NCBI RefSeq assembly: GCF_008001235.1
Contig: NZ_CP040751.1
Coordinates: forward strand, 1,161,001 to 1,225,000
DNA: 64,000 nt
From: Salidesulfovibrio onnuriiensis
GTDB lineage: Bacteria; Desulfobacterota; Desulfovibrionia; Desulfovibrionales; Desulfovibrionaceae
Direction: 5' to 3'
A program made the position numbers and the translations under genes. Under the pieces are notes generated by a model. The model was not told the origin of the DNA and did not search any database. It saw only the letters and a list, made by a program, of their open reading frames with translations. Positions 53,199 to 62,459 of the stretch are shown here, in pieces. Numbering within the stretch: position 1 is the first letter of the stretch; the number at the start of each line of letters is the position of its first letter.

Positions 53199-54176
53199 AT
53201 GTATATCGTCACCGGCGGCGCCGGATTCATCGGCAGCGCAATGGTTTGGAAACTCAACCAGATGGGAATTGACGACATCCTGGTTGTGGACAACCTGGCC
53301 AAGTCCGAGAAGTGGAAGAACCTCGTGAACCTGCGCTACGAGGACTATCTGCACCGGGACCAGTTTCTCAAGTTGATCCTGGAAGGGGACGACCCCTTCG
53401 AGACCGAGGGCGTCATCCACATGGGGGCCTGTTCCTCCACCACCGAGCTGGACGCGGACTTCCTCATGGAGAACAACTACCGCTATTCCCAGTACGTGTG
53501 CCGTTTCTGCATCGAGAACAACGCCCGGTTCATCAACGCCTCCAGCGCCGCCACCTACGGAGACGGGCAGCATGGCTTCGATGACGACCACGAGGGCATA
53601 TCCCGGCTTCAGCCCCTGAACATGTACGGCTATTCCAAGCAGCTGTTCGACATGTGGGCGCTCAAGGCCGGTCTCCTGAATCAGATCGCCTCCCTCAAGT
53701 TCTTCAATGTCTTCGGCCCCAACGAATACCACAAGGACGACATGCGCAGCGTCATCTGCAAGGCCTACAGGCAGATCGGCGAAACCGGGCAGCTCAAGCT
53801 GTTCAAATCCTACCGCGAGGAATACGAGCACGGCGGCCAGAGGCGCGATTTCGTCTATGTCAAGGACTGCGTGGACATCATGGCCTGGCTCCTGGAGCAC
53901 CGGGAGGCGGGCGGCGTTTTCAATGTCGGCACGGGAACTGCAAAGACCTGGAATGACTTGGCAAATGCAGTCTTCGCCGCCATGGAACGTGAGCCGAACG
54001 TTGAATATATTGAGATGCCTGAACAGATTCGGGATAAATATCAGTATTTTACAGAGGCCAAGATGCAAAAGCTCCGCGACGCGGGTTGCGACGTGGAAAT
54101 GACGCCTCTTGAGGAAGCGGCCAAGGACTACGTGAGAAACTACCTGGCTCAGGACGACCCCTACCTGAAATCGTAA
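53199..54176 (+). CDS. hldD: ADP-L-glycero-D-manno-heptose-6-epimerase
   Basis: 325 aa. Makes ADP-L-glycero-D-manno-heptose for the LPS inner core. Seen: NAD(P) motif TGGAGFIGSAMVWKLN at the start, HMGACSSTTELDADFLMENN, SSAATYGDG, and the catalytic YGYSKQ (Tyr-x-x-x-Lys), then KFFNVFGPNEYHKDDMRS. Start 53199 follows AAGGAG; 12 in-frame upstream codons are rejected. lptD follows 22 bases later, so LPS core synthesis and LPS export are together. The 279 bases before it hold no gene. Confidence 0.95.
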   Translation: MYIVTGGAGFIGSAMVWKLNQMGIDDILVVDNLAKSEKWKNLVNLRYEDYLHRDQFLKLILEGDDPFETEGVIHMGACSSTTELDADFLMENNYRYSQYVCRFCIENNARFINASSAATYGDGQHGFDDDHEGISRLQPLNMYGYSKQLFDMWALKAGLLNQIASLKFFNVFGPNEYHKDDMRSVICKAYRQIGETGQLKLFKSYREEYEHGGQRRDFVYVKDCVDIMAWLLEHREAGGVFNVGTGTAKTWNDLANAVFAAMEREPNVEYIEMPEQIRDKYQYFTEAKMQKLRDAGCDVEMTPLEEAAKDYVRNYLAQDDPYLKS

Positions 54177-54197
54177 CGGGTCGGCCGAGAGGTTTTT

Positions 54198-56570
54198 TTG
54201 AGACTTAAACCGCAGCGCTCTGTCTTTCTGGCGATGGTGATCGCCGCCCTTCTGCTATGCCTGCCGCTGGTGCTGCTGGGCAAGTCCCCCCGCATCTCCG
54301 AGGTGCGGCGGTACGTGCCCATGCAGGATATTCCCAAGCCCGTGGAAACGGACAAGTGGGTCTTCACCGCCGACAAGGTGGTGGGCGACCATGTCAGCGA
54401 ATACCTGGCGGCCACCGGCAACTGCACCCTGACCATGGGCGAGGACTCTATCCGCGCCGATTATGCCCGCTACTACCGGGATACCGGCTGGATCTACCTG
54501 CGCGGCAACATCCGCGCCCGGTGGGAGGGCGACTTCCTGGAGGCCACCGAGGCAGAGTTCGACCTGAACAACATGCTCGGCTGGCTCAAGAACGGCCGAA
54601 TCTTCGTGGCCAAGCCCCATGTCTTCGTTGAAGCCGAGCTGCTGGAACGCAAACCCGGCGACACCTATGCCTTCAAGAACGCCCGGGTGACCCGCTGCAG
54701 CGGCGAGCGGCCGGACTGGTCCATGACCGCGGCCTACGGCGATATCAAACTGGACGGCAACGTACGCATCTGGCACAGCGCATTCCGCATCAAGGACGTG
54801 CCCGTGGCCTACTGGCCCTGGGCTTCCCTGCCCACGGGCGGGAAGCGGGAAAGCGGTTTCCTCATGCCCGAGGTCGGGTCCAGCAACCGGCTCGGCTTCA
54901 AGATCAACCAGCCGTACTACTGGGTCATCAACGACGAGGCCGACGCCACCTTTTACGAAAACTGGATGAGCAAGCGCGGGCTCATGCAGGGGGTGGAGCT
55001 GCGCTATGCGCCAAACACCGAAACCAAGGCCATGTTCCTGGGTACTTGGCTCAATGACGCGCGCGTGGACAGGACCGAGGCCGACGAGGACAGCCAGTTC
55101 GACGACGATGGCCTGACCCGCCCCAACCGCAACCGCTGGTGGATGGTGGGCAAGTATACCGGCTGGCTGGGCGGCACCCAATGGCGCGTCAAGGCCGATA
55201 TGGATCTCGTGTCCGACCAGAACTATCTGCGCGAGTTCAAGGAAGGCATGATCGGCTACGACAAGATTTCCTCCGAGCTGGAGGACAAGCTCGGCCGCAG
55301 TCTTGATGACGCCGATTCCTTGGTGCGCACCAACCAGATTTTCCTGTCCCGCAGCTGGGACAAGGGCGGGGTGGTGGCCCGGGCCGAATATCTGCAGAAC
55401 CTGATGTTCATGAACGGGAATTACAACGACAGCAAGAATTTCACGGTGCAGACCCTGCCACAGCTGGAGGGTTTCCTGTGGAAGGATTCCCTGCTCGGGT
55501 CCATGTTCGAGTTCGAGGCCGACGCCCAGTACAGTTATTTCCACCGCAACTATGGCGATTCCGGGCATCGTTTGGATCTGCGCCCGTCGGTGAGCCTGCC
55601 TCTGCGCAGCCGTTATCTCACGGTCATTCCCAAGGCCACGGGCTACCAGACCTTGTATGATACCGACAAGGAAGACGCCAGCATAACCATCAATAACGTG
55701 ACTTATGTGAGCGACCGTACCGAGGACGGCTTCAATTCGCGTACGGTCTGGGAGGGCGGGGTTTCCCTGTTCTCGGAACTGGAACGTATCTATATGCTCA
55801 ACGAGCCGGTCCAGCCGACCCTGAGCAATTCCGGCGTCAGCCGCTGGACCCGGCTGCGCCACTCGGTCGAACCTCGGGTGGAATATTCCTACCGGCCCAA
55901 TCGCACGGGGCAGTCCAAGCTGCCCTATTTCGATTCCCGCGACCGCCTCTACGGGGAAAACGAGACCACCTATTCCCTGACCAACGTGTTCGACCGCAGG
56001 CGGGACCAGGTGGTCATGGTGGCCAATGCGGACGGTACCACCACGCCGGTGCTCCAGACCGATTACCTGGATTTTCTGACCGTGCGTTTCGCCCAGTCCT
56101 ATGATCAAAACGAGGCCACCCGCAAGGACTTGCAGGACAGGTACGACCGCAGGCCGTTCTCCGATTTCATGGCCGAGGTCATTCTTCAGCCCGAGGACTA
56201 TGTCTCCCTGACCATGCGGGCCTGGTTCTCGCCCTACATGGGCAAGATCACCGAGCACGAGCATCTGCTGACCCTGTACAAGGAGGGGCTTGGCAAGGTC
56301 TACATGGGCTTGGACTTCCGGGAGCCCGTGGACGAGTACAAGCGCACCCGCGACGAACGCATGAACATCCTGCGCGCCGGGGCCACCTGGCAGTTTGCCG
56401 AAAACTTCGAATTGGGGCTGGACTGGCGGCAGAATATCGACGACAACAGGAACCTGGAAACCGAGGTCAACCTGCGCTGGATGCAGGAGTGCTGGGACAT
56501 GATCCTGTACTTCAAGTCCGAGCCCGGCGACACCAGCTACGGCGTCCGGTTCGACCTGTTCAATTTCTAG
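54198..56570 (+). CDS. lptD: LPS-assembly protein LptD
   Basis: 790 aa. Outer-membrane beta-barrel that inserts LPS, with LptE. Signal sequence 1-28 (FLAMVIAALLLCLPLVLLG). N-terminal OstA/beta-jellyroll region (about 50-200: WVFTADKVVGDHVSEYLAA, YYRDTGWIYLRGNIRARW), then the barrel with alternating strands and aromatic residues to the end (SYGVRFDLFNF, terminal Phe). No cysteine pair like that of E. coli LptD is obvious. Start is TTG at 54198, behind GAGAGG and a seven-T run; the nearest in-frame ATG (54234) would cut the signal peptide. Downstream mutL is 12 bases away. Confidence 0.9.
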   Translation: MRLKPQRSVFLAMVIAALLLCLPLVLLGKSPRISEVRRYVPMQDIPKPVETDKWVFTADKVVGDHVSEYLAATGNCTLTMGEDSIRADYARYYRDTGWIYLRGNIRARWEGDFLEATEAEFDLNNMLGWLKNGRIFVAKPHVFVEAELLERKPGDTYAFKNARVTRCSGERPDWSMTAAYGDIKLDGNVRIWHSAFRIKDVPVAYWPWASLPTGGKRESGFLMPEVGSSNRLGFKINQPYYWVINDEADATFYENWMSKRGLMQGVELRYAPNTETKAMFLGTWLNDARVDRTEADEDSQFDDDGLTRPNRNRWWMVGKYTGWLGGTQWRVKADMDLVSDQNYLREFKEGMIGYDKISSELEDKLGRSLDDADSLVRTNQIFLSRSWDKGGVVARAEYLQNLMFMNGNYNDSKNFTVQTLPQLEGFLWKDSLLGSMFEFEADAQYSYFHRNYGDSGHRLDLRPSVSLPLRSRYLTVIPKATGYQTLYDTDKEDASITINNVTYVSDRTEDGFNSRTVWEGGVSLFSELERIYMLNEPVQPTLSNSGVSRWTRLRHSVEPRVEYSYRPNRTGQSKLPYFDSRDRLYGENETTYSLTNVFDRRRDQVVMVANADGTTTPVLQTDYLDFLTVRFAQSYDQNEATRKDLQDRYDRRPFSDFMAEVILQPEDYVSLTMRAWFSPYMGKITEHEHLLTLYKEGLGKVYMGLDFREPVDEYKRTRDERMNILRAGATWQFAENFELGLDWRQNIDDNRNLETEVNLRWMQECWDMILYFKSEPGDTSYGVRFDLFNF

Positions 56571-56581
56571 GAAGCGAATCC

Positions 56582-58423
56582 ATGTCCGAAAGAAAGAGAA
56601 TACAGCCGCTGCCGCCGAGCCTGCGGAACCAGATCGCCGCGGGCGAGGTGGTGGAACGCCCGGCCAGCGTTGTCAAGGAACTGGTGGAAAACAGCCTGGA
56701 CGCGGGAGCCACCCGGGTGGACGTGACCCTGGAGCAGGGCGGGCGTTCGCTCATGGTGGTGCAGGACAACGGCTGGGGCATCGACCAGGAGGAACTCGGC
56801 CTGGCCGTGACCCGGCACGCCACCAGCAAGATCAGCGAACTGGCCGACCTGACGTCCATCGCCTCCTTTGGTTTTCGCGGCGAGGCCCTGCCCAGCATTG
56901 CCTCGGTTTCGCATTTTAGGATGACCTCCCGGGCGCAGGGCGCGGCCAGCGCCTGGTTCATCGAGGTCCGCTCGGGCGAGGTGGAGGCCGAGGGGCCGGC
57001 AGCCCTGGCCGCGGGCACGCGCGTGGAAGTGCGCGGGCTTTTTTCCAATGTCCCGGCCCGTCTCAAATTTCTCAAGACCGAAAGCACCGAGAACAAGCGC
57101 TGCCAGGACAGCCTCATGCGCATCAGCCTGGCGCACCCCCAGGCCGGTTTTTCCCTTTCCGTCAACGGCCGCCAGTCTTTCCGGCTTCCCGCGGACCAGA
57201 CCCTGGAGGCGCGCATGGCCGAGTTCTGGCCGCCCGCCGTCTGCCAGGGTCTGCGTTCCTTCGATGCCGAGCGCGACGGCTACCGCGTGCACGGGCTGGC
57301 CGGTTCTCCCAATACGGCCCAGGGGCGCGGCGACCGCATGCTCCTGTTCGTCAACGGCAGGCCCGTGGCCGACAAGGTCATGCTCCAGGCCGTGCGCCAG
57401 GCCTACAAGGGCATGTTGCTTTCCCGCGAATATCCCCAGGTCGTGCTTTTCCTGGAGCTGCCGCCCTCCGAGGTGGACGTGAACGTGCATCCGGCCAAGA
57501 TGGAGGTCCGTTTCATGGACGAGAGCGCCGTGTTCGCCACGGTGCGCCGGGGCATCATGCAGGCCCTGGCCTCGACCGAAGCCACCTTCGTTCCCGAGGC
57601 GCCAAGCGTGCCGGTGCGTCCGGGCGAGCCCCTGCGCGAGTATGGAGTGCGGCCGGACTCCCCGGAGCCCTCCAAACGGTCGCATGTTCCGGCCGGGGAA
57701 CCCAAGTTTGCCTCGTACCGGGAGTACCGGTCCGTGACGTCCTCGCCGAGACCCGAGCCGGTGGCCACATCCGTGGGCCTGCCCATTGCGCCTCCGGTGT
57801 ATGAGGACATTTCCGACGGTTTCGAACCGCAGGCACCCTCGGCAAGGATGGAGGGCCCCCGGCCCATGGAGCTGGCGGGCACGGACATTACCTACCTGGG
57901 GCAGTTCGCGGACACCTATCTCATTCTCAAGCAGGGCGGGCAGCTGGTGCTGCTGGACCAGCACGCGGCCCACGAGCGGGTGCTGCTGGAGGCCATGAAG
58001 CGCGAGCGCACTTCCGGCAATTCCCAGCCCCTGGCCATTCCCCTGGAAATTCCTCTGCACCCCAGCGAGGCCGATCAGCTCCAGGAGCTGTGGGACGGTC
58101 TGCGTTCCATGGGCTTTCTGCTGGAGATGGCCGGACGCGAGCGGGTGCTGGTCAAGGGCGTGCCCCCGACCCTGGAGGCGGGCCAGGCCCGGGAATACCT
58201 TGCGGACGCCCTGGTTTCCAGGGCAAAGGGTCTGGAGGACCTGTGGATCATGCTCTCCTGCAAGTCGGCCATCAAGGCCGGGCAGTCTCTGGCCCACGAC
58301 GAGGTCATGGCCCTGCTCGAGGCCTGGCTGGCAACGCCGGACCGGGAGTTCTGCCCCCATGGCAGACCCGTGACCATCCGCTGGGGGGCTTCGGAGCTGG
58401 AAAAACTTTTCAAGCGCAAATAG
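56582..58423 (+). CDS. mutL: DNA mismatch repair protein MutL
   Basis: 613 aa. ATPase that links MutS mismatch recognition to strand cleavage. N-terminal GHKL ATPase motifs: LVENSLDAGATRVDV, QDNGWGID, RHATSKI and GFRGEALPSI. The C-terminal domain holds the endonuclease motif DQHAAHERVLLE (DQHA-x2-E-x4-E) and a metal-site motif CPHGRP, so strand nicking can be intrinsic, as in organisms without MutH. A poorly conserved linker spans about 345-430. Start 56582 follows AGGAAGCG; upstream codons of the longer frame are in the end of lptD. Confidence 0.95.
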   Translation: MSERKRIQPLPPSLRNQIAAGEVVERPASVVKELVENSLDAGATRVDVTLEQGGRSLMVVQDNGWGIDQEELGLAVTRHATSKISELADLTSIASFGFRGEALPSIASVSHFRMTSRAQGAASAWFIEVRSGEVEAEGPAALAAGTRVEVRGLFSNVPARLKFLKTESTENKRCQDSLMRISLAHPQAGFSLSVNGRQSFRLPADQTLEARMAEFWPPAVCQGLRSFDAERDGYRVHGLAGSPNTAQGRGDRMLLFVNGRPVADKVMLQAVRQAYKGMLLSREYPQVVLFLELPPSEVDVNVHPAKMEVRFMDESAVFATVRRGIMQALASTEATFVPEAPSVPVRPGEPLREYGVRPDSPEPSKRSHVPAGEPKFASYREYRSVTSSPRPEPVATSVGLPIAPPVYEDISDGFEPQAPSARMEGPRPMELAGTDITYLGQFADTYLILKQGGQLVLLDQHAAHERVLLEAMKRERTSGNSQPLAIPLEIPLHPSEADQLQELWDGLRSMGFLLEMAGRERVLVKGVPPTLEAGQAREYLADALVSRAKGLEDLWIMLSCKSAIKAGQSLAHDEVMALLEAWLATPDREFCPHGRPVTIRWGASELEKLFKRK

Positions 58424-58433
58424 GACCGCTGCC

Positions 58434-59552
58434 ATGATTGCCTATTCCAAGTTGCAGGTGCGTGTCGATCTGGAGGCCATCACTCATAATTACCGGCTGC
58501 TGAAGGAGATCGGCGGGCGGATCATCCCGGTGATCAAGTCCGACGCCTACGGACATGGCCTGTGCGAGGTGGCCCGGGCCCTGGAACCCGAAGGGGCCGA
58601 CACCTGCGCCGTGGGGTATGTGCACGAGGGCGTGCAACTCCGGGATTCGGGCTATGCGGGCCGCATCATCAGCCTGCTGGGGCCGGTGGACGCCCCGGAT
58701 TTCGCGGCCCTGGGTCCCAGGGGCATCGTTCCCTTCATTGGCCATGCCGATACCCTGGGCGCCCTGGGCAGGGAAGTCTCGGACCCGGTGGACATAGCCC
58801 TCAAATTTGATACGGGTATGTCGCGGTTGGGATTCCGGCCGGAACAGCTTCCGGAAATTCTGGATTTCTGTGCGCGCCATCCGCATATCCGGCCGGTCAT
58901 GGTCGCCTCCCATCTGGCCGTCGCCGACGAGCCGCAGCGCAGCGGCCTGACAACGGAGCAATGCACTGTCTTCCTGGAGGTGGTGGACCAGTTGCGCGGC
59001 GCCGGGTACGCGGTGGAGGCCAGCCTGGCCAACTCCGCAGCCATCCTGGGCCACGAACAGTGCCTGTGCGACAGCCAGCGCGCCGGGATCGCCCTGTACG
59101 GGGCCAATCCCTTTGAAGGTACGGAATGGAGGCACGTGGGCGAAGCGCTGCTTCCGGCCATGGAGGTCTCCGCCCCGGTGCTGAGCGTGCACGCCCTCGA
59201 CAAAGGCCAGGGCATCAGTTACGGGCATACCTATGTGGCCGAGGAGGACATGCTTGTGGCCGTGGTCGGGGTCGGGTATGCCGACTGCTACAGCCGAGGG
59301 CTTTCCAACAGGGGCTGGATGAATTTCAGGGGGCACCGCGTGCCCGTGGTGGGCCGGGTCTGCATGCAGATGACCTGCGTGGACGTGACGGGCCTTGCCG
59401 GGAAGGGCGAGGCCGTGCGCGTGGGCGATGTCGTTCACCTGCTGGGCGGTCCCGCGCCGGGGCGCATCCTGCCGGGCGAACTGGCCGAATGGTGGGAAAC
59501 CATCCCCTACGAAGTCTTTTGTCTCTTGGGAATGAACCCGAGAAGCTATTAA
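58434..59552 (+). CDS. alr: Alanine racemase
   Basis: 372 aa. PLP enzyme that makes D-alanine for peptidoglycan. Seen: VIKSDAYGHG with the PLP lysine K35, the N-terminal TIM barrel with HLAVADEPQRS, and the second catalytic region GISYGHTYVAEEDMLVAVVGVGYADC; the C-terminal part shows RVCMQMTCVDVTG. No strong ribosome site; the ATG lies 10 bases after mutL, so coupling is likely. The next small gene begins 18 bases later. Confidence 0.95.
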   Translation: MIAYSKLQVRVDLEAITHNYRLLKEIGGRIIPVIKSDAYGHGLCEVARALEPEGADTCAVGYVHEGVQLRDSGYAGRIISLLGPVDAPDFAALGPRGIVPFIGHADTLGALGREVSDPVDIALKFDTGMSRLGFRPEQLPEILDFCARHPHIRPVMVASHLAVADEPQRSGLTTEQCTVFLEVVDQLRGAGYAVEASLANSAAILGHEQCLCDSQRAGIALYGANPFEGTEWRHVGEALLPAMEVSAPVLSVHALDKGQGISYGHTYVAEEDMLVAVVGVGYADCYSRGLSNRGWMNFRGHRVPVVGRVCMQMTCVDVTGLAGKGEAVRVGDVVHLLGGPAPGRILPGELAEWWETIPYEVFCLLGMNPRSY

Positions 59553-59570
59553 TTACAAGGAGCGAGCAAT

Positions 59571-59774
59571 ATGGGTTGGGTCGTGGCTGAAAGCTATCCC
59601 ATGGAGGAGATGGAAAAGGAAGGCGTGAGCCCGGACTGGCTGCGCGGCAAATGGGAAAATGTGGCCGAGGATATGGCGCTTATCCCTGAAACCAACGTAC
59701 GCGTGGAGATTCGCAACGGCGTCTGCTTTCTGGAGGTTTCCGAGGAGTTGATGGCCTGCATGCGCGGCATGTAA
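59571..59774 (+). CDS. Small acidic protein of unknown function
   Basis: 67 aa with a strong ribosome site (AAGGAG, ATG nine bases later). Sequence begins MGWVVAESYPMEEMEKEG and ends EELMACMRGM. It has three acidic clusters, two cysteines and no membrane segment. It lies between alr and a terminator and is probably the last gene of the hldD-lptD-mutL-alr unit. I do not recognise the family. Confidence 0.75.
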   Translation: MGWVVAESYPMEEMEKEGVSPDWLRGKWENVAEDMALIPETNVRVEIRNGVCFLEVSEELMACMRGM

Positions 59775-59812
59775 GAGTCCCATTACTATATACATAGTAT
59801 GCTGTTTCCAAG

Positions 59813-59856
59813 GACGGCGGCCCGAAGCGTATGCAAACGCGGGGCTGCCGTCTTTT
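59813..59856 (+). terminator. Terminator of the hldD-lptD-mutL-alr group
   Basis: GACGGCGGCCC (59813-59823) pairs with GGGCTGCCGTC (59842-59852), one G-T pair, an inner GCGT/ACGC helix tightens the loop, and TTTT follows. An ACTAT-ATAC-ATAGT inverted repeat lies just before at 59785-59798. Confidence 0.8.
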
Positions 59857-59915
59857 CGTTCCCTGCGGCGCTTGCGGAACGGAAACATGTTTCTGGGGGA
59901 TTCTCCCGGCTGTAC

Positions 59916-59933
59916 GGGGGATTCCCCCTTTTT
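59916..59933 (+). terminator. Second terminator-like hairpin
   Basis: GGGGG-ATT-CCCCC followed by TTTTT. The left arm is part of a repeated GGGGGATTC (59895-59903 and 59916-59924), so either copy could pair with the C-run. It may be a backup terminator or an alternative-fold leader for the next gene. Confidence 0.5.
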
Positions 59934-60054
59934 GTGTGCAAATACGGGCTTTTCCGTGCAGGCGTGTTGACAGGTTTGCGCTTTTCCTCGATAGAATGTG
60001 CAATAAATATTCGCTTAACCCGTATCGTGCCCCGGCCCGTCCGGAGGGGGAAAC

Positions 60055-60291
60055 ATGAACGGCAGCTATCAGAAAAGCCTGACCATGAACCATAACATTT
60101 TATTGAGCCGCGTCTTTGGCGGCGCCTGCGGCATGGCCGCCGGTTTTGCCTGCGGCATGCGCGTCAACGATGAATTCCTGACCCTGGCCTTCGGGGTCAT
60201 GGGGGCCTTCCTGGGCCTGAGCATGGGCTTTGTCCGTTCGCTGGTGTTGGCGCTGGCCGTGGTGCTCGGCGTCCATCTCTTCATGATGTAG
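60055..60291 (+). CDS. Small hydrophobic membrane protein
   Basis: 78 aa with a clear ribosome site (GGAGGGGGAAAC before ATG). Two hydrophobic segments are predicted, about residues 17-34 (LLSRVFGGACGMAAGFACGM) and 41-76 (LTLAFGVMGAFLGLSMG, then SLVLALAVVLGVHLFMM). No recognised family. It stands alone between terminators, upstream of the pho genes. Confidence 0.75.
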   Translation: MNGSYQKSLTMNHNILLSRVFGGACGMAAGFACGMRVNDEFLTLAFGVMGAFLGLSMGFVRSLVLALAVVLGVHLFMM

Positions 60292-60316
60292 TTTTCGTAC
60301 TTCCAAGTTGCCAAGG

Positions 60317-60338
60317 GCCGCCTTCGGGCGGCTTTTTT
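60317..60338 (+). terminator. Rho-independent terminator
   Basis: GCCGCC-TTCG-GGCGGC stem-loop with TTTTTT directly after; closes the small membrane protein gene. Confidence 0.92.
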
Positions 60339-60515
60339 GTGGCCTTCGGGCAGGAATTTTTGCCAACCGCCATGCCCCTGTGACAATGACGCGACGCCGT
60401 GATGCTATGGAATTTCCGGAAGCGGGATGGATTTCGCGACTCCTGTCGGAGGGGTTGTGGCGGCGTTCCGCCTTTCCTTAATCATCAGCCAGGCGATATC
60501 GGCTCTTGCGCCACC

Positions 60516-60557
60516 TGTAACGCAATTGTAACATTTTTCTTGTAACGTTGCCGTAAC
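60516..60557 (+). promoter_or_regulatory. Tandem Pho-box-like direct repeats
   Basis: TGTAAC at 60516 and 60527, then TGTAAC at 60541 and CGTAAC at 60552. Within each pair the spacing is 11 bases, as in PhoB half-sites; the pairs are 25 bases apart. They lie 80-120 bases upstream of a PhoR-like kinase followed by pit and a DUF47 gene, which supports phosphate control (inference). Confidence 0.6.
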
Positions 60558-60636
60558 AAGTGTGGTAGGGGTGCGCACGCGAGCGGAGTGCGTTCGCGAA
60601 TACCAGGATGTCGAGTATCGGAAACGGGTAAAGAGA

Positions 60637-62424
60637 ATGAGATTGCGTTCCTTTCAGATGCGGCTGCTTGTGTGGGGCTGGGCCATGCTGCTTCTCGCCC
60701 TTGCGGTGGCCTTTTTCTATTCCTCCACCCTGGTGGGCTCCGAACTGGTCCGGGAGACCGAGCGGAAGTCCCGGCAACAGCTCGACACGGTCAAGTGGCT
60801 GCTGCGGGGGCATGCGTCCTTTGCCGACGAACAGGCCCTGGATTCCTGGGCAAAGACCCTTGCCTCCAAGCTGGGCAGCCGTATCACCTATATCGTCAAC
60901 GGCCGCGTGGTGGCCGACTCCGAAGTGCCCTACGACAGGGTGTCCGCCATGGAGGACCACGGCAAGCGGCCCGAGGTGCTCGCCGCGGTGGCCGACGGCG
61001 TGGGCATGCACCTGCGCTACAGCACCACCCTGGAAAAGGACATGATCTATGTGGCCTGCGCCATGGACGCCTTTGCCGGTCTTCCTTCCGGTGTGCTGCG
61101 CCTGGCGGTTCCCTTTTCCCAGGTGCAGGACCGCCTCAACAGCCTGCGCATCAATTTCCTGTGGCTTTTTCTGGGCATCCTGGCCGCAGCGGCCGGGCTC
61201 TCCGCCTATCTTTCCCATAACATGGGTCGTTCCATCCGCGCCTTTTCCGAGGTGGCTCGCCAGATAGGCGAGGGCGACTATTCCATGCGCCTGCGCTCGT
61301 TTCCGGGGGGCGAGTTCCAGCCCCTGGCCTCCTCGGTCAACGCCATGGCCCGGAAGATCGAGAAGCACATCCAGACCATCGAGGACCAGAAGGGACGTCT
61401 TCGGGCCATGTTCGAAGGCATGGACGAGGGGGTCATGGCCCTGGACCACGAAGGCCGGGTCATGTCCTACAACGCGGCCATGGATGAGATGATTTCCATG
61501 CCCGGCACGGCCGTGGGCCGCACGCCCATCGAGGTCACCCGCCGCTACGAGATCCAGAATCTCGTGGACAGGCTCCTTTCCGAGGACATCGATTTCGTCA
61601 AGACCGAGATAGAGCTCATGGACGGGCGCATCGTGGACGTTTCCGGCCTGCCCTACAACGACCATCACGGCGCGCGGAAGCTCATCCTCGTCTTCCACGA
61701 CATCACCGTGATCAAGCGGGCGGAAAAGGGGCTGCGCGACTTCGTGGCCAACGCCTCCCACCAGCTTCGCACCCCCCTGACCAGCATCAAGGGGTACTCC
61801 GAAACCCTGCTTGACAATCCTCCGAAAGACTTCGAAGGTGCACGCAGCTTTCTTGAGATCATCGTCAAGAATGCCGACCATATGAACAAGGTCATCTCCA
61901 GCATGCTGGCTCTGGCGAAATCCGAGCAGATGGGAAAAGCCTTGAAAATTGTTCCCGTGTCCGGCAGGGAAGTCCTGCATCGGGCACTTGATGACCTGAC
62001 CCTCCTGGCCGGGGAGCGCAACATTCGCTTTGAGCTGGCGCTCCCGGAGAAAGCCGAACTGGAGGTCATGGGCGAACCGGACGGACTGCTGCACGTGTTT
62101 CACAACCTGATGCAGAATGCCGTCAAGTACAGCCCCGAGGGCGGGGTCATCACCGTTTCCGCCGAGGTGGGGGACGGCTCCGTATCCTTCTGTGTGGAGG
62201 ACCAGGGGCCGGGTATCTCCAAGGAGCACAGTCTCAAGGTGTTCGAGCGGTTCTTCCGCGTGGACGAGAATACCATCGACGGCCATGGCAGCGCAGGGCT
62301 GGGCCTTGCCATCTGCCGGCGCATCGTCAAGAACTTCGGCGGCGAAATCTGGCATGACGGCTATGGTGAGGATACACGGGGCGCGCGGTTCTGTTTCCGC
62401 CTGAAAGCGCCCAGGGCGTCCTGA
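60637..62424 (+). CDS. phoR: PhoR-like membrane histidine kinase
   Basis: 595 aa. First helix near residues 11-30 (LVWGWAMLLLALAVAFFYSS), a periplasmic region (about 35-165), a second helix near 170-193 (FLWLFLGILAAAAGLSAYL), HAMP (SIRAFSEVARQIGEGDYSM), PAS (about 260-345), HisKA with H375 (NASHQLRTPLTS), and HATPase (LMQNAVKYSPEGG, EDQGPGIS, GSAGLGLAI). The layout is that of PhoR, which senses the phosphate-transport state. No response regulator gene (phoB) is in this window. Start 60637 is the ATG at MRLRSFQMR; a longer frame to 60562 would run into the Pho-box-like sites. pit follows, so a phosphate role is probable. Confidence 0.82.
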   Translation: MRLRSFQMRLLVWGWAMLLLALAVAFFYSSTLVGSELVRETERKSRQQLDTVKWLLRGHASFADEQALDSWAKTLASKLGSRITYIVNGRVVADSEVPYDRVSAMEDHGKRPEVLAAVADGVGMHLRYSTTLEKDMIYVACAMDAFAGLPSGVLRLAVPFSQVQDRLNSLRINFLWLFLGILAAAAGLSAYLSHNMGRSIRAFSEVARQIGEGDYSMRLRSFPGGEFQPLASSVNAMARKIEKHIQTIEDQKGRLRAMFEGMDEGVMALDHEGRVMSYNAAMDEMISMPGTAVGRTPIEVTRRYEIQNLVDRLLSEDIDFVKTEIELMDGRIVDVSGLPYNDHHGARKLILVFHDITVIKRAEKGLRDFVANASHQLRTPLTSIKGYSETLLDNPPKDFEGARSFLEIIVKNADHMNKVISSMLALAKSEQMGKALKIVPVSGREVLHRALDDLTLLAGERNIRFELALPEKAELEVMGEPDGLLHVFHNLMQNAVKYSPEGGVITVSAEVGDGSVSFCVEDQGPGISKEHSLKVFERFFRVDENTIDGHGSAGLGLAICRRIVKNFGGEIWHDGYGEDTRGARFCFRLKAPRAS

Positions 62425-62459
62425 ATCTTCCATAAACCGTCCCCTCAGGAGGGGGATTG

